This document shows, piece after piece, positions 17,837-29,340 of a DNA stretch of 64,000 nucleotides. This DNA is from Shumkonia mesophila (GTDB taxonomy: Bacteria; Pseudomonadota; Alphaproteobacteria; Rhodospirillales; Shumkoniaceae). The notes below the pieces were generated by a model, which did no database searches, was not told where the DNA came from, and saw only the letters and a list, made by a program, of their open reading frames with translations. The stretch covers positions 62,001 to 126,000 of the forward strand of contig NZ_JAOTID010000004.1 in the NCBI RefSeq assembly GCF_026163695.1. The letters run 5' to 3'. The position numbers were made by a program, and so were the translations under genes. Every line of letters begins with the position of its first letter. The stretch's first letter is position 1.

Positions 17837-18472
17837 ATGCACAAACTGAAACTGTTCGGCGAGCCAGGCTGGGGATCGACGCTCGCCGAAGCCCAACTGG
17901 TCTGGTACGGCATTCCCTTCGACTTCCAACGGGTGGGTGACCTGTTCTCGGAAAAAAGCGCCCGGCGGGAATTGGAGGCGTTCAACCCCTTGGGCCAGAT
18001 TCCGACGCTCGTTCTGCCGGACGGTACCGTGATGACGGAGAGCGCGGCCATCACGCTCTGGCTCGCCGACCAGGTGGGCAGCGTCGAGCTGGTTCCCGGG
18101 CCGGACGAGGCGGAACGGCCGCGGTTCCTGAGGTGGCTCCTCTACATCACCAGCAACATCTATCCGACCTATACCTACGCCGACGATCCGTCGCGGTTCG
18201 TTCCCGACGAAGGGGCCCGGCGGGGGTTCGCGGACGCCGTGCACGCGTACGCCCGCAAGCTCTACACGATCCTGAACGCCGAGGCGGCCGGTCCCTGGTT
18301 CCTGGGAAGCCGCTTTTCGGCGCTCGACATCTACGTCTGCACGCTGACCCATTGGAAGCCTGGCCGCCCGTGGTTCGAGGCGAACGCGCCCCGGCTGGCC
18401 GCCATCGCCGACGGAACGAAGGCCTTGGCGCGCCTGTCCGAGGTATGGGCGAGGAATTTTCCCAAACCCTGA
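17837..18472 (+). CDS. Glutathione S-transferase family protein
   Basis: The 211-aa protein has an N-terminal thioredoxin-like half with KLFGEPGWGS, GQIPTLVLPDGTVMTES (cis-Pro and the glutathione gamma-Glu binding ES) and a helical C-terminal half containing GPWFLGSRFSALDIYVC, the usual N-capping/hydrophobic-staple region. The ATG at 17837 has GGAGG at ideal distance; an earlier in-frame ATG at 17804 lacks one. It stands alone opposite degP and ends in a bidirectional terminator shared with rplQ. Substrate unknown. Confidence 0.88.
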   Translation: MHKLKLFGEPGWGSTLAEAQLVWYGIPFDFQRVGDLFSEKSARRELEAFNPLGQIPTLVLPDGTVMTESAAITLWLADQVGSVELVPGPDEAERPRFLRWLLYITSNIYPTYTYADDPSRFVPDEGARRGFADAVHAYARKLYTILNAEAAGPWFLGSRFSALDIYVCTLTHWKPGRPWFEANAPRLAAIADGTKALARLSEVWARNFPKP

Positions 18473-18486
18473 TGCCCACAAGAACC

Positions 18487-18514
18487 GAAAGGCAGCCGCA
18501 TGGGGCTGCCTTTC
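18487..18514. terminator. Bidirectional terminator between the GST gene and rplQ
   Basis: GAAAGGCAGCC and GGCTGCCTTTC form a perfect 11-bp stem with a 6-nt loop. A-rich and T-rich ends make it work in both directions. It lies 14 bp past the GST stop and about 45 bp past the rplQ stop, so it closes both the lone GST transcript and the alpha operon. Confidence 0.8.
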
Positions 18515-18558
18515 GCACCGTTCCTGCGGGCGCCCCGAAGGCGGCCCGGGAAAAGGAG

Positions 18559-18993
18559 TTATTCCGCTTCCGCGGTCGCCGCGGCTTCGCCCTCGGCGGC
18601 GAGGCGCGCCTTATCGGCGGCGCCCTTCGCCTCGACGTCGCGGTCGACCAGTTCGACCACCGCCATCGGGGCGGCATCGCCGTGCCGGAAGCCCGCCTTC
18701 AGAACGCGCGTGTATCCGCCCGCACGCTCCTTGAAGCGCTCGGCCAGGGCGCCGAACAGCTTGATGACCGCGGCGTCGTCGCGCAGGTAGGACGCGGCTT
18801 GGCGGCGGGCGTGCAGGTCGCCGCGCTTGCCCAGCGTCACCATGCGGTCGGCAACGCGGCGGATTTCCTTGGCCTTGGGAAGGGTGGTCGTGATCTGCTC
18901 GTGCGTCAGGAGCGAAACCGCCATGTTCGACAGCATCGCCTTGCGATGGCTGCTGGTCCGGTTCAGCCTGCGGCCGGTAAAGCCATGGCGCAT
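18559..18993 (-). CDS. rplQ: 50S ribosomal protein L17
   Basis: [20 protein letters not shown] is the invariant L17 N-terminus, followed by [20 protein letters not shown]. At 144 aa it is longer than the E. coli protein (127) through an Ala/Glu-rich tail ([10 protein letters not shown]). It is the last gene of the alpha operon, 68 bp after rpoA, and is followed by the terminator. Confidence 0.97.
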   Translation of the reverse strand: MRHGFTGRRLNRTSSHRKAMLSNMAVSLLTHEQITTTLPKAKEIRRVADRMVTLGKRGDLHARRQAASYLRDDAAVIKLFGALAERFKERAGGYTRVLKAGFRHGDAAPMAVVELVDRDVEAKGAADKARLAAEGEAAATAEAE

Positions 18994-19061
18994 AACGTCT
19001 TCTCCCTAGTCTCTAAGTCCGTGCCGCGGGGCTCGGCCCCCCGGCCAATCGAAAGTTCAGT

Positions 19062-20084
19062 TCAAAAGGGGTCTTCCAGCTTCTTGGCCAGATCCTCGAT
19101 GTTCTCGGGCGGCCAAGCCGGAATATCCATGCCGAGGTGCAGCCCCATCTGGGCCAGCACTTCCTTGATCTCGTTCAGCGACTTGCGCCCGAAGTTCGGA
19201 GTGCGAAGCATCTCCGCCTCGGTCTTCTGCACGAGGTCGCCGATGTAGATGATGTTGTCGTTCTTCAGGCAGTTGGCCGAGCGGACCGACAGTTCCAGCT
19301 CTTCGACCTTGCGCAGAAGGTTCTTGTTGAACGGCAGATCGTCCTTGCGATCGGCCTCGACCGCCGTTTCCGGCTCCTCGAAGTTGATGAAGCGCTGCAA
19401 CTGGTCCTGAAGAATGCGCGCCGCCAGGGCCACCGCATCCTCGGGCGTCACCGCGCCGCTGGTCGTCACCTCGATCGACAGCTTGTCGTAGTCGGTCACC
19501 TGGCCGACGCGCGCGTTCTCGACCTTGTAGGTCACCTTGCGCACCGGCGAGAACAGCGAGTCGACCGGAATGAGGCCGATCGGCGGGTCCTCGGGGCGGT
19601 TCTGCGACGCCGGCACGTAGCCCTTGCCGTTGGCGACGGTCAGTTCCATCGCCAGCTTGGCGCCATCGGCCAACGTGCACAGCACGAGGTCCGGGTTCAT
19701 GATCTCGATGTCGTGGCCGACTTCGATCATGCCCGCCGTCACCTCGCAGGGTCCCTCGGCCTTGAGCACCATGCGCCGCGGTCCCTCGCCGTTGAGGCGA
19801 AGGGCGATCAGCTTGATGTTCAGGATGATGTCGGTGACATCCTCGCGCACGCCGGGAATCGACGAAAACTCGTGGAGCACGCCGTCGATCTGCACCGACG
19901 TCACGGCGGCGCCCTGCAGGGACGACAACAGGATGCGCCTAAGCGCGTTGCCCAGAGTCAATCCGAAACCCCGCTCGAGCGGCTCGGCGATCAGGGTCGC
20001 CGTCAACTCCGGATGACGTCCGGGTACCACGTCAATCTTCGCGGGTTTGATCAGTTCCTGCCAGTTCTTCTGAATCACGGGCAT
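19062..20084 (-). CDS. rpoA: DNA-directed RNA polymerase subunit alpha
   Basis: The 340-residue protein has the N-terminal assembly domain ([21 protein letters not shown]), a linker rich in acidic residues ([14 protein letters not shown]), and the alpha-CTD with [18 protein letters not shown] and [12 protein letters not shown] that contacts UP elements and activators. It is third in rpsM-rpsK-rpoA-rplQ. A 115-bp gap before it contains a strong hairpin. Confidence 0.98.
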   Translation of the reverse strand: MPVIQKNWQELIKPAKIDVVPGRHPELTATLIAEPLERGFGLTLGNALRRILLSSLQGAAVTSVQIDGVLHEFSSIPGVREDVTDIILNIKLIALRLNGEGPRRMVLKAEGPCEVTAGMIEVGHDIEIMNPDLVLCTLADGAKLAMELTVANGKGYVPASQNRPEDPPIGLIPVDSLFSPVRKVTYKVENARVGQVTDYDKLSIEVTTSGAVTPEDAVALAARILQDQLQRFINFEEPETAVEADRKDDLPFNKNLLRKVEELELSVRSANCLKNDNIIYIGDLVQKTEAEMLRTPNFGRKSLNEIKEVLAQMGLHLGMDIPAWPPENIEDLAKKLEDPF

Positions 20085-20108
20085 GACCTCATGCTAGGCA
20101 TGTGTGTC

Positions 20109-20134
20109 GAGGGCCTCCCACGACGGGAGCCCTC
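20109..20134 (-). promoter_or_regulatory. Intercistronic hairpin between rpsK and rpoA
   Basis: GAGGGCTCCC and GGGAGGCCCTC (minus sense) pair as a 10-bp stem with one bulged base and a 5-nt loop, about 25 bp before rpoA. There is no T tract, so it is not a simple terminator. It could be an RNA-processing site or a translational control structure in the alpha operon. Confidence 0.4.
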
Positions 20135-20199
20135 TCGGGAGAAATCCGACCGGGATATCGCCGGCCGGACGTCTCGATTTACTTCCGCCCTCGGCCGCC

Positions 20200-20592
20200 T
20201 TAAACCCGACGCCGCTTGCGCGGCCGGCAGCCATTGTGCGGAATCGGCGTCACGTCACGGATCGAGGTGATGGTGAACCCGACGGTCTGCAACGCCCGCA
20301 ACGCGGACTCGCGCCCGGAACCGGGTCCCTTCACCTCGACCTCCAGGGTCTTCATCCCGTGGTCCATGGCCTTCTTTCCGGCGTCCTCGGCGGCGATCTG
20401 CGCGGCATAAGGCGTCGATTTGCGCGACCCCTTGAACCCCTGACTGCCCGACGACGACCACGCGATGGTGTTGCCTTGAACATCGGTAATGGTGATCATG
20501 GTATTGTTGAACGACGCGTTGACGTGAGCGACGCCGGACGCAATGTTCTTGCGCTCACGACGGCGTGGGCGTTGGGTAGCTGCCTTTGCCAT
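20200..20592 (-). CDS. rpsK: 30S ribosomal protein S11
   Basis: At 130 aa this is close to the E. coli length. It contains [38 protein letters not shown] and the conserved C-terminus [14 protein letters not shown]. It lies 15 bp after rpsM. S11 forms part of the 30S platform. Confidence 0.98.
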   Translation of the reverse strand: MAKAATQRPRRRERKNIASGVAHVNASFNNTMITITDVQGNTIAWSSSGSQGFKGSRKSTPYAAQIAAEDAGKKAMDHGMKTLEVEVKGPGSGRESALRALQTVGFTITSIRDVTPIPHNGCRPRKRRRV

Positions 20593-20607
20593 AACCAGTC
20601 AAATCCC

Positions 20608-20985
20608 CTACTTGGTCGCTTTCTTCTTGCCCGCGATCGGCCGGGCCGGGCCCTTGCGGGTCCGCGCATTGGTGTGGGTCCGCTGACCATGCACCGGCAA
20701 TCCCCGGCGATGGCGCAACCCGCGATAGCAGCCGAGATCCATGAGCCGCTTGATGTTCATGGAAATTTCGCGCCGCAGGTCGCCCTCGACGGTGTAATCC
20801 TCGTCAATCGTTTCGCGGATACGGGCCGTCTCGTCGTCCGTCAGTTCGTGAACCCGGCGTTCCATCGGAATGCCGACCTTTTCACAAATCTGCCGCGCCT
20901 TGGTCCGCCCGATCCCATGGATATAGGTCAGAGCAATCACGACCCGTTTCTGGGTCGGAATGTTCACGCCAGCGATACGCGCCAA
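20608..20985 (-). CDS. rpsM: 30S ribosomal protein S13
   Basis: The 125-residue protein begins [20 protein letters not shown] and ends in the basic tail [22 protein letters not shown], which contacts tRNA at the subunit interface. The start codon is TTG at 20985; AAGGAG sits 9 nt upstream and no in-frame ATG fits the conserved N-terminus. It is the first gene after the internal promoter of the alpha operon. Confidence 0.97.
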   Translation of the reverse strand: MARIAGVNIPTQKRVVIALTYIHGIGRTKARQICEKVGIPMERRVHELTDDETARIRETIDEDYTVEGDLRREISMNIKRLMDLGCYRGLRHRRGLPVHGQRTHTNARTRKGPARPIAGKKKATK

Positions 20986-21053
20986 AGTGAGTACTCCTTA
21001 CACTTTGATTTCAAACGTTTCCGAGGTTCGGACGGGAAATTTTAGAGCGCGCG

Positions 21054-21081
21054 ATTATAGGGGGTAACGCCCCCAAGTCAA
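21054..21081 (-). promoter_or_regulatory. Sigma70-type promoter for the rpsM-rpsK-rpoA-rplQ operon
   Basis: The minus strand reads TTGACT, a 16-bp spacer, then TATAAT, a near-consensus promoter in the 103-bp adk-rpsM gap. The spacer itself is a GGGGG-CGTTA-CCCCC inverted repeat that nearly fills the distance between the boxes. Transcription would begin about 60 bp before the rpsM start. Confidence 0.8.
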
Positions 21082-21088
21082 CACACCC

Positions 21089-21732
21089 TCACTTCCCGAC
21101 GACCTCCTTCAACTGTCTCGTCACTTCATCAATCGATGCCATCCCATCCACGACCGAAACCACGCCCTTCGTCCGATAGTGGTCGATGATCGGCGTCGTC
21201 ACCTCGTGATAGGTCTTCAACCGCGCCCGGACCGTTTCGGCATTGTCGTCCGCGCGCCGCGAAAATTTCGTCCCTCCGCACTTGTCACAGATCCCGTCCA
21301 CCTTCGGCCGCTGGAACCTTTCGTGGTAGCCGGCCCCACATTGGACGCAGGTGAACCGTCCCGTGATGCGTTCGACCAACGCCTCGTCATCGCTATCGAG
21401 GACGAGGACATGGTCGATCTTCAACTTCTTCTCGGCCAGCAGCCGATCGAGGGCGCTGGCCTGGGGGACCGTCCTCGGGAACCCGTCGAGGATGAACCCC
21501 TTCTTGCAGTCGTCGCGATCGATACGCTTGGCGATCATATCGATCATCAATTCGTCCGGCACCAATCGTCCGGCCTGGATCAGTTTCTCAGCCTTGCGAC
21601 CCAACTCGCTGCCGGAGGCCACCTCCGCTCGCAACATGTCGCCCGTCGACAGCTGAATGATGCATAAAGTGTCTTGAAGCCGCTTCGCTTGGGTTCCCTT
21701 CCCCGCCCCCGGGGCACCAAGCAGAATCAGGT

Positions 21733-21736
<4 letters not shown>
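21089..21736 (-). CDS. adk: Adenylate kinase (zinc-LID form)
   Basis: The 215-aa kinase has P-loop GAPGAGKGTQAKRL at residues 7-20, the NMP-binding helix LSTGDMLRAEVASGS, GFILDGFPRT and RRADDNAETVRARL. Its LID carries two Cys pairs, CVQC and CDKC, which make a structural zinc site; the enterobacterial enzyme lacks these. It interconverts ATP+AMP and 2 ADP. Its start overlaps the secY stop by 4 bp. Confidence 0.97.
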
Positions 21737-23076
<1,340 letters not shown>

Positions 23077-23100
23077 ATCTCTCGTCCCAGCCTGGGCGCT

Positions 23101-23601
23101 CTACTTCGCTTCGGACTTGTCGGCGGCGGCCGCGTCGGTCGCGGGAGCCAGGATGACGAGCGTGCCGCCCGCCTTCTCGACGCCCTCGATCGCCGCCTTG
23201 GACGCGCCGTCGACCTCGATGGTCAGCTTGGCCTTGATCTCGCCCTTGGCAAGCAGGCGAATCCCGACCTTGCGCTTCTTGATCATGCCGGCCGCCCTCA
23301 GGGCGTCGGCGTTGACCGGCTTCTTGGCATCCAGCTTGCCGGCGTCCACCGCCTTCTGCAGGTCGCCCAGGTTGATGACCAGGAACTCCTTGCGGAAGAT
23401 GTTGGTGAAGCCGCGCTTGGGCAGGCGCCGGTACAGAGGCATCTGGCCGCCCTCGAAGCCGAGGAGCGACACGCCGCTGCGCGACTTCTGGCCCTTCTGG
23501 CCCTTGCCCGACGTCTTGCCGGTTCCGGAGCCGATGCCACGGCCGATGCGCTTGCGCGGCCTGTGGGAGCCAGGATTGTCCCGAAGTTCGTTGAGTCTCA
23601 T
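23101..23601 (-). CDS. rplO: 50S ribosomal protein L15
   Basis: From the ATG giving [12 protein letters not shown] the protein is 166 aa. [20 protein letters not shown] and [18 protein letters not shown] are the conserved rRNA-binding features. It exceeds the E. coli length (144) through an Ala/Asp/Lys tail. A longer frame to 23685 adds residues foreign to L15. Confidence 0.96.
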   Translation of the reverse strand: MRLNELRDNPGSHRPRKRIGRGIGSGTGKTSGKGQKGQKSRSGVSLLGFEGGQMPLYRRLPKRGFTNIFRKEFLVINLGDLQKAVDAGKLDAKKPVNADALRAAGMIKKRKVGIRLLAKGEIKAKLTIEVDGASKAAIEGVEKAGGTLVILAPATDAAAADKSEAK

Positions 23602-23641
23602 CTCGCGTCCGTCCTTATTCGCTGAGCCTGGGCGGCGGGCC

Positions 23642-23839
23642 TCAGCCCGCCTCGTCCACACGAACCAGGTGCTGAACCTTGGCAATCATCCCGCGCACGG
23701 CGGGCGTATCCTCAAGCTCGCGGGTCCGATGCATCTTGTTCAATCCCAGGCCGACCAGAGTGGCGCGCTGATCCTTCTTGCGGCCGATCGGGCTGCCGAT
23801 CTGGGTGACCTTCACGGTCGACTTCTTCTTGTCGGCCAT
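23642..23839 (-). CDS. rpmD: 50S ribosomal protein L30
   Basis: This small 65-residue protein contains [25 protein letters not shown] in two short blocks, then [23 protein letters not shown], the standard L30 layout. It starts at ATG 23839 (MADKKKSTV), 5 bp after rpsE stops. It sits between rpsE and rplO as in most bacteria. Confidence 0.95.
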   Translation of the reverse strand: MADKKKSTVKVTQIGSPIGRKKDQRATLVGLGLNKMHRTRELEDTPAVRGMIAKVQHLVRVDEAG

Positions 23840-23844
23840 CCAAG

Positions 23845-24417
23845 TTACTCCTTGCCCGCCGCGGCGTCGCTGCGCCGCGACACGATTTCGCCGACCTTGA
23901 GGCCGCGCTTGGCGGCGACGCCGCGCGGCGACAGGCAATTGTTCAGGGCGTCGAAGGTCGCCTTGATCATGTTGTGCGGATTGGCCGTCCCCACCGACTT
24001 GGCAACCACGTCCTGGACGCCCATGGTTTCGAAAATGGCGCGCATCGGGCCGCCGCAGATGATGCCGGTGCCGGGAGGCGCCGCGCGGACCACCACCTTG
24101 CCGGCCCCGAAGTGGCCGTTGACGTCGTGATGCAGCGTGCGGCCTTCGCGCAGCGGCACGCGGATCATGCCGCGCTTGGCCGACTCGGTGGCCTTGCGGA
24201 TGGCTTCCGGAACCTCGCGGGCCTTGCCGGTGCCGTAGCCGACCCGGCCGCGGCCGTCGCCGACCACAACCAGCGCGGCGAACGAGAACCGCCGGCCGCC
24301 CTTGACGACCTTGGCGACGCGGTTGATGTGAACCAGCTTGTCCAGGAATTCGGATTCTTCCTGGCCGCCGCGCTCCCGCCCGAACCCTTCCGGTGCCGCA
24401 GTGGGTGTTCTTGCCAT
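23845..24417 (-). CDS. rpsE: 30S ribosomal protein S5
   Basis: The 190-aa protein has the double-stranded-RNA-binding fold ([36 protein letters not shown]) and the C-terminal S5 domain with [15 protein letters not shown] and [17 protein letters not shown]5 contributes to decoding fidelity. It has a hydrophilic 20-residue N-terminal extension ([13 protein letters not shown]) of the kind seen in related alphaproteobacteria. Confidence 0.98.
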   Translation of the reverse strand: MARTPTAAPEGFGRERGGQEESEFLDKLVHINRVAKVVKGGRRFSFAALVVVGDGRGRVGYGTGKAREVPEAIRKATESAKRGMIRVPLREGRTLHHDVNGHFGAGKVVVRAAPPGTGIICGGPMRAIFETMGVQDVVAKSVGTANPHNMIKATFDALNNCLSPRGVAAKRGLKVGEIVSRRSDAAAGKE

Positions 24418-24429
24418 ATCTACAACTCC

Positions 24430-24792
24430 CTAGAAGGACAGGCCGCTTTCGCGGGCGGCGTCGGCGAGGGCCTTGACCCGGCCGTGGAACCGGTAGCCGC
24501 TGCGATCGAACACCACGTTGGTGACGCCGGCCGCAACCGCGCGCGTCGCCACCAGCTTGCCGATCTCGACGGCCGCCGCGACATCGCCCCCGGTCTTGAG
24601 CTTCCCGCGCAGGTCCTTCTCCAGGCTCGAGGCGGAAACCACCGTCTTGCCCTGCCTGTCGTCGATGACCTGGGCGTAAATGTGCTTGTTGGACCGGAAC
24701 ACCGAAAGACGCGGTTGGCTGCCAGCCCGAAGCTGGATCTTGTGCCGCACGCGCTGCTTGCGCCGCTCGAACAGTTGTTTTGAATCGATCAT
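24430..24792 (-). CDS. rplR: 50S ribosomal protein L18
   Basis: The 120-aa protein has [36 protein letters not shown] and the C-terminal [20 protein letters not shown]. It binds 5S rRNA. It starts 3 bp after the rplF stop, which favours translational coupling within the spc operon. Confidence 0.97.
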   Translation of the reverse strand: MIDSKQLFERRKQRVRHKIQLRAGSQPRLSVFRSNKHIYAQVIDDRQGKTVVSASSLEKDLRGKLKTGGDVAAAVEIGKLVATRAVAAGVTNVVFDRSGYRFHGRVKALADAARESGLSF

Positions 24793-24795
24793 GGC

Positions 24796-25329
24796 TTACT
24801 TCTTCTTGCCTTCCTTGCGGAGAACGGTCTCTTCGGCATACTTCACGCCCTTGCCCTTGTACGGTTCGGGCGGCCGGAAAGCGCGGATTTCAGCCGCAAT
24901 CTGCCCAACCTGCTGCTTGTTTGCCCCGTGGATCTCGATATGGGTCTGATCGGGGCACTTGATTTCGATGCCGGTCGGGATCGGATAGCGGACGTCGTGG
25001 CTGTAGCCCAACTGCAGGACCAACTCCTTGCCCTGCACCTGCGCACGATAGCCGACGCCGTTGATCTCGAGCCGACGCGTGAACCCTTCGTTGACCCCGG
25101 AGACGATGTTGCGGATCACGTTGCGCGCGGTCCCCCACATCTTGCGGGCGATCAGGCTCTCGTTGCGGGGATTGACCCACACGAGATTGCCTTCCTGCTT
25201 GATCTCCACATCGTCCGTCAGCCTGACAGACAATTCGCCAAGCTTCCCCTTGGCACTCAGGATGTTTCCCGAGATCGCCACATTGACGCCTTGGGGAACC
25301 GTTACCGGATGTTTGCCGACGCGCGACAT
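24796..25329 (-). CDS. rplF: 50S ribosomal protein L6
   Basis: The 177-residue protein starts [20 protein letters not shown] and ends with [24 protein letters not shown], both invariant features of L6. The two repeated alpha/beta domains are visible, with the [15 protein letters not shown] strand pair opening the second. It lies near the GTPase-associated centre of the 50S. Confidence 0.98.
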   Translation of the reverse strand: MSRVGKHPVTVPQGVNVAISGNILSAKGKLGELSVRLTDDVEIKQEGNLVWVNPRNESLIARKMWGTARNVIRNIVSGVNEGFTRRLEINGVGYRAQVQGKELVLQLGYSHDVRYPIPTGIEIKCPDQTHIEIHGANKQQVGQIAAEIRAFRPPEPYKGKGVKYAEETVLRKEGKKK

Positions 25330-25352
25330 GACCGTCTCCTACCTTCGAATTC

Positions 25353-25751
25353 CTAGAAGACCTGGCACAGGACTTCGCCACCGACATTGGCCGCACGCGC
25401 TTCGGCGTCGGACATCACCCCTCGCGGGGTCGACAGCACCGAAATGCCCAAACCGTTGTACACCCGCGACAGATCCTTGATGCCGGAATAAACCCGGCGC
25501 CCCGGCTTCGACACCCGATGAATCTCGCGGATGACGGGGTCGCCCTCGTGGTACTTCAGTTCGATCTTCAGTTCGCTGATACCAGGCCGAACTTCATACT
25601 GGCTGTAGCCCCGGATATACCCCTCGCGCTTGAAAACCTCGAGCACGTTGGCGCGCAGCTTCGAGGCCGGCGCGACGATTACGTCTTTCCGCGCGCGCTG
25701 CCCGTTCCGAATGCGCGTGAGCATATCGCCAAGGGGATCGCTCATGGACAT
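25353..25751 (-). CDS. rpsH: 30S ribosomal protein S8
   Basis: The 132-aa protein carries [19 protein letters not shown] at the N-terminus and [20 protein letters not shown] near the C-terminus, both diagnostic. An ATG two codons downstream (25745) is an equally plausible start. In E. coli S8 represses the spc operon by binding the rplE leader; no such structure was evaluated here. Confidence 0.97.
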   Translation of the reverse strand: MSMSDPLGDMLTRIRNGQRARKDVIVAPASKLRANVLEVFKREGYIRGYSQYEVRPGISELKIELKYHEGDPVIREIHRVSKPGRRVYSGIKDLSRVYNGLGISVLSTPRGVMSDAEARAANVGGEVLCQVF

Positions 25752-25764
25752 CTACCGTGCCCTC

Positions 25765-26070
25765 CTACCAACTCGACTTAACCATACCGGGGATCTGGCC
25801 CCGAGACGCGAGGTCACGTAATGCGATCCGCGACAACTTGAACTTGCGGTAATTCCCGCGCGGCCGGCCCGAAAGCTCGCACCGCAGGCGGATCCGCACA
25901 GGCGCGGAATTCCGGGGAAGCTGCGCCAGCTTGAGGCGTGCCGTAAACCGCTCCTCGGGCGACAGCGACTCGTCTTTCGCCGCCTCCTTGAGGTGGGTCC
26001 GTTTCGCCGCATACTTCTTCGCCAGTCGCATGCGCTTCATGTTCCGTTCGATGGCGCTTGTCTTAGCCAT
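25765..26070 (-). CDS. rpsN: 30S ribosomal protein S14 (zinc-free type)
   Basis: The 101-residue protein reads [20 protein letters not shown] and ends [17 protein letters not shown]. The CxxC pairs of the zinc-binding form are absent, so this is the long C-minus paralogue. It lies 13 bp from rpsH in the usual spc order. Confidence 0.97.
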   Translation of the reverse strand: MAKTSAIERNMKRMRLAKKYAAKRTHLKEAAKDESLSPEERFTARLKLAQLPRNSAPVRIRLRCELSGRPRGNYRKFKLSRIALRDLASRGQIPGMVKSSW

Positions 26071-26092
26071 TCCGATTGTCTCCGTCGGCCTT

Positions 26093-26635
26093 CTAACTGT
26101 TGAACGGCATTTCGAAGGCCTTCAGCAACGCTTTCGCTTCGGCGTCGCTGTTGGCCGTCGTGCAGATGATCACATCCATGCCGCGGATCTGGTCGACCTT
26201 GTCGTAATCGATCTCGGGAAAAATGATCTGTTCCTTGAGACCCATCGCGTAATTGCCACGTCCGTCGAAGCTCTTTCCGGAAACGCCCCGGAAATCGCGG
26301 ACGCGCGGCAGGGCGATGTTGATCAGCCGGTCCAGGAATTCGTACATGTGGGCGCGGCGCAGGGTGACCTTGCAGCCAACCGTCTGCCCCTCGCGCAGCT
26401 TGAACGCGGCCACCGACTTGCGGGCCTTGATGATGACGGGCCGCTGGCCGGTGATGAGGGCGAGCTCTTCGGCCGCCACGGTCATCTTCTTGCTGTCCTG
26501 GGTGGCCTCGCCGACCCCCATGTTGACGACAATCTTCTCCAGCCGCGGCACTTCCATCGGGTTCTTGTAGCCGAATTCCTCGACCAAGGCCGTCCGGACC
26601 GTCTTTTCGTAAATCTCTTGCAGGCGTGGTGTCAT
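26093..26635 (-). CDS. rplE: 50S ribosomal protein L5
   Basis: The 180-aa protein contains [40 protein letters not shown] and [20 protein letters not shown], all conserved in L5, which contacts 5S rRNA and P-site tRNA. It lies 14 bp after rplX. Confidence 0.98.
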   Translation of the reverse strand: MTPRLQEIYEKTVRTALVEEFGYKNPMEVPRLEKIVVNMGVGEATQDSKKMTVAAEELALITGQRPVIIKARKSVAAFKLREGQTVGCKVTLRRAHMYEFLDRLINIALPRVRDFRGVSGKSFDGRGNYAMGLKEQIIFPEIDYDKVDQIRGMDVIICTTANSDAEAKALLKAFEMPFNS

Positions 26636-26649
26636 GGTGTCAGGCCCTT

Positions 26650-26970
26650 TTACGCGTCAATGACCTCACCGGACCGCCGGGCCACGCGCACCTTGCGATT
26701 GTCGTCAAGGAACTTGTAACCAATGCGGGTCGGCTCGCCCGTCTTCGGATCGACGAAGGCCAGGTTCGAAATGTGGATGGACGCCTCGCGCTCGACGATA
26801 CCGCCGGCCTGGCTTTGGGTCGGCTTCGTGTGGCGCTTGATGGTGTTGACGCCCTGGACGACGGCACGGTTCTCCTTGGGCAGGACCTTCAGGACCTCGC
26901 CCTTCTTGCCCTTGTCCTTCCCGGTCAGGACGACCACCTGATCGCCCTTCTTGATCTTCACTTTCGGCAT
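26650..26970 (-). CDS. rplX: 50S ribosomal protein L24
   Basis: The 106-residue KOW-domain protein has [20 protein letters not shown] at the start and [20 protein letters not shown] start at ATG 26970, which shares its A with the rplN TGA; a GTG three bases earlier is possible but would sit on the stop codon. L24 is an early assembly initiator. Confidence 0.96.
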   Translation of the reverse strand: MPKVKIKKGDQVVVLTGKDKGKKGEVLKVLPKENRAVVQGVNTIKRHTKPTQSQAGGIVEREASIHISNLAFVDPKTGEPTRIGYKFLDDNRKVRVARRSGEVIDA

Positions 26971-27338
26971 CACAGCACCTCGGGCGCCAGAGAGACGATT
27001 TTCATGTAGTGCTTGGCGCGCAGTTCACGGGTCACCGGGCCGAAGATACGCGTTCCGATCGGCTCGCCCTGATTGTTGATCAGGACGGCGGCGTTGCGGT
27101 CGAAGCGGATCGACGTGCCGTCGGCGCGCCGAATGTCCTTCGCCGTGCGCACGATCACCGCCTTCAGGACATCGCCCTTCTTCACGCGTCCGCGCGGGAT
27201 CGCCTCCTTGACGGAGACGACGACGACGTCGCCGACGGAAGCATACTTGCGCTTCGAGCCGCCAAGCACCTTGATGCATTGCACCCGGCGAGCACCCGAG
27301 TTGTCGGCAATGTCCATATTGGTCTGGGCTTGGATCAT
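26970..27338 (-). CDS. rplN: 50S ribosomal protein L14
   Basis: The 122-aa protein begins [20 protein letters not shown] and contains [20 protein letters not shown] and [18 protein letters not shown], a full-length match to bacterial L14. It is the first gene of the spc part, 33 bp after rpsQ, with no obvious terminator between. Confidence 0.98.
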   Translation of the reverse strand: MIQAQTNMDIADNSGARRVQCIKVLGGSKRKYASVGDVVVVSVKEAIPRGRVKKGDVLKAVIVRTAKDIRRADGTSIRFDRNAAVLINNQGEPIGTRIFGPVTRELRAKHYMKIVSLAPEVL

Positions 27339-27371
27339 TGTCTTATTCCTTTCCAGTCCGCCGGCGCCAAA

Positions 27372-27608
27372 TCAGGCGCCTTCGCCGACCACTTCCCAAC
27401 GCTTGCGCTTCGAAATCGGGCGGCACTCGCGGATTTTCACCACGTCGCCCACCTTCGCCGCATTGCTCTCGTCATGCGCCGCGTAATTTTTGCTGCGGCG
27501 GATGAATTTTTTATAGATCGGATGCATCAGTCGACGCTCGACGCTGACCACGACGGTCTTGTCCATTTTGTCGCTGACCACGACCCCTTGCAGAACTCGC
27601 CTCGGCAT
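27372..27608 (-). CDS. rpsQ: 30S ribosomal protein S17
   Basis: The 78-residue OB-fold protein starts [20 protein letters not shown] and has [20 protein letters not shown], the typical S17 core. It is the last gene of the S10 part, 15 bp after rpmC. Confidence 0.97.
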   Translation of the reverse strand: MPRRVLQGVVVSDKMDKTVVVSVERRLMHPIYKKFIRRSKNYAAHDESNAAKVGDVVKIRECRPISKRKRWEVVGEGA

Positions 27609-27623
27609 TGTCCCGGTCCTTCC

Positions 27624-27821
27624 TTACGATGCGGCCCGCGTGCGCTCATCCAGAACGGTCTTGATGCGCGCGATGTCGCGGCGCACTTGACCGACCCGGG
27701 CCGTGTTTTCGAGCTGGCCGCTGGCCGCCTGAAAACGCAGATTGAACGCCTCTTTCCTGAGCCCGATCAACTGATCCTTAAGCTCGTCGACGGTCTTGGT
27801 GCGAAGATCGCTTGCCTTCAT
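27624..27821 (-). CDS. rpmC: 50S ribosomal protein L29
   Basis: The 65-aa two-helix protein ([20 protein letters not shown], then [20 protein letters not shown]) starts 4 bp after the rplP stop. L29 borders the polypeptide exit tunnel. A much longer frame continuing to 28067 is the antisense-like extension through rplP and is not used. Confidence 0.96.
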   Translation of the reverse strand: MKASDLRTKTVDELKDQLIGLRKEAFNLRFQAASGQLENTARVGQVRRDIARIKTVLDERTRAAS

Positions 27822-27825
27822 GGGA

Positions 27826-28245
27826 TCAGCCCTCCTCACCCACACGCGCCACGAAGCGGGTCTTGACGGGCAGCTTGGCCGCCGCCAGTTCGAAAGCCCG
27901 CTGGGCGATATCGCGCGGAACGCCATCAATCTCGAACATGATGCGTCCGGCCTTGACCCGGCAGACCCAGAATTCGGGCGACCCCTTGCCCTTGCCCTGA
28001 CGAACCTCGGCCGGCTTGGTGCTGACCGGAACGTCCGGGAAAATCCGGATCCACACCCGGCCGGCACGCTTCATGTGGCGGGTGAGCGCACGCCGTGCCG
28101 CCTCGATCTGGCGGGCGGTGATCCGTTCAGCCGACATGGCCTTCAGGCCGTAGGTCCCGAAAGTGAGACGGCTTCCGCGCGTCGCCAGGCCGTGGATGCG
28201 GCCCTTATGCGCCTTGCGGAATTTTGTACGTTTGGGACTAAGCAT
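27826..28245 (-). CDS. rplP: 50S ribosomal protein L16
   Basis: The 139-residue protein starts [20 protein letters not shown] and contains [20 protein letters not shown] and [20 protein letters not shown], all standard. L16 lies at the A-site side of the peptidyl transferase centre. Confidence 0.98.
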   Translation of the reverse strand: MLSPKRTKFRKAHKGRIHGLATRGSRLTFGTYGLKAMSAERITARQIEAARRALTRHMKRAGRVWIRIFPDVPVSTKPAEVRQGKGKGSPEFWVCRVKAGRIMFEIDGVPRDIAQRAFELAAAKLPVKTRFVARVGEEG

Positions 28246-28280
28246 CTTCCCGTCTTTCCTAACCTAGATTCAGTCGCGTC

Positions 28281-28958
28281 TTAACGCGCCGGCTGCTGCT
28301 CCGCCGCCCGCTTCTCGACGGCCATGGGGTCGTGGGCCAAAATCTCGCCCTTGAAAATCCAGACCTTGATGCCGCAGGTGCCGTATGTCGTCTTCGCGGT
28401 GCCGACCCCGAAATCGATGTCCGCACGCAGGGTGTGCAACGGCACGCGGCCGTCGCGGTACCATTCCATGCGAGCGATTTCGGCGCCGCCCAGACGGCCG
28501 CCGCAGTTGATGCGGATGCCCTCGGCGCCCAGGCGCATGGCCGACTGCACCGCCCGCTTCATGGCCCGACGGAAGGCGACGCGCCGCTCCAGTTGATGGG
28601 CGATGTTCTCGGCAACCAGCTGGGCGTCGATTTCCGGCTTGCGGATCTCGACGATGTTCAGGTGGACGTCGGAACCGGTCATCTTCGACAATTCGCCGCG
28701 CAGCTTTTCGATGTCCGCGCCCTTCTTGCCGATGACCACGCCCGGCCGGGCCGTGTGGATAGTGACGCGCGCCATCTTGGCCGGACGCTCGATGATGATC
28801 CGAGACACCCCCGCCTGGCTCAGCTTGTCCTGCAGGAAGGCGCGGATGCGCAGATCCTCGTGCAACAGGGTCGCGTAGCTTTCGTCGGCGTACCAGCGGG
28901 AATCCCACGTCCGGTTGATGCCGAGCCGCAATCCAATCGGGTTGACCTTCTGACCCAT
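28281..28958 (-). CDS. rpsC: 30S ribosomal protein S3
   Basis: The 225-aa protein reads [20 protein letters not shown], has a KH domain with [18 protein letters not shown], and [20 protein letters not shown] in the C-terminal half. The ATG shares a base with the rplV TAA stop (TAATG). S3 forms part of the mRNA entry channel. Confidence 0.98.
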   Translation of the reverse strand: MGQKVNPIGLRLGINRTWDSRWYADESYATLLHEDLRIRAFLQDKLSQAGVSRIIIERPAKMARVTIHTARPGVVIGKKGADIEKLRGELSKMTGSDVHLNIVEIRKPEIDAQLVAENIAHQLERRVAFRRAMKRAVQSAMRLGAEGIRINCGGRLGGAEIARMEWYRDGRVPLHTLRADIDFGVGTAKTTYGTCGIKVWIFKGEILAHDPMAVEKRAAEQQPAR

Positions 28959-29338
28959 TATGCCGTCTCCTCGCGTTCGCGAACCACCAGCCGGATATTG
29001 CTGAACGGCTTCTGAATGCGCCCCACCCGGCCGCGGGCCCGAGCCCGCCACCGCTTCATGACCAGGGTACGCCCCACCGTCGCCTCGGAGACGATCAACT
29101 GATCGACGTCGAGCTGGTGGTTGTTCTCCGCGTTGGCAATCGCCGATTGCAGAACCTTCTTTACCTCGCTGGCGATGCGCCTTTTCGAAAAGGTCAGCTC
29201 CGCCAGGGCCGATTCGCAGGACTTGCCGCGAATGGACTCCGCCACGAGGTTGAGCTTCTGCGGACTGGTCCGCAGAAACTTGGAATAGGCCATCGCCTCG
29301 TTGTCGGCGAGCTGCCGGGGGGCCGTCTTCTTGCCCAT
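28958..29338 (-). CDS. rplV: 50S ribosomal protein L22
   Basis: The 126-residue protein has [40 protein letters not shown] and the exit-tunnel loop [20 protein letters not shown]. It is about 15 residues longer than E. coli L22 at the N-terminus ([17 protein letters not shown]); an internal ATG at codon 16 would give the shorter form. It starts 2 bp after rpsS. Confidence 0.96.
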   Translation of the reverse strand: MGKKTAPRQLADNEAMAYSKFLRTSPQKLNLVAESIRGKSCESALAELTFSKRRIASEVKKVLQSAIANAENNHQLDVDQLIVSEATVGRTLVMKRWRARARGRVGRIQKPFSNIRLVVREREETA

Positions 29339-29340
29339 GG

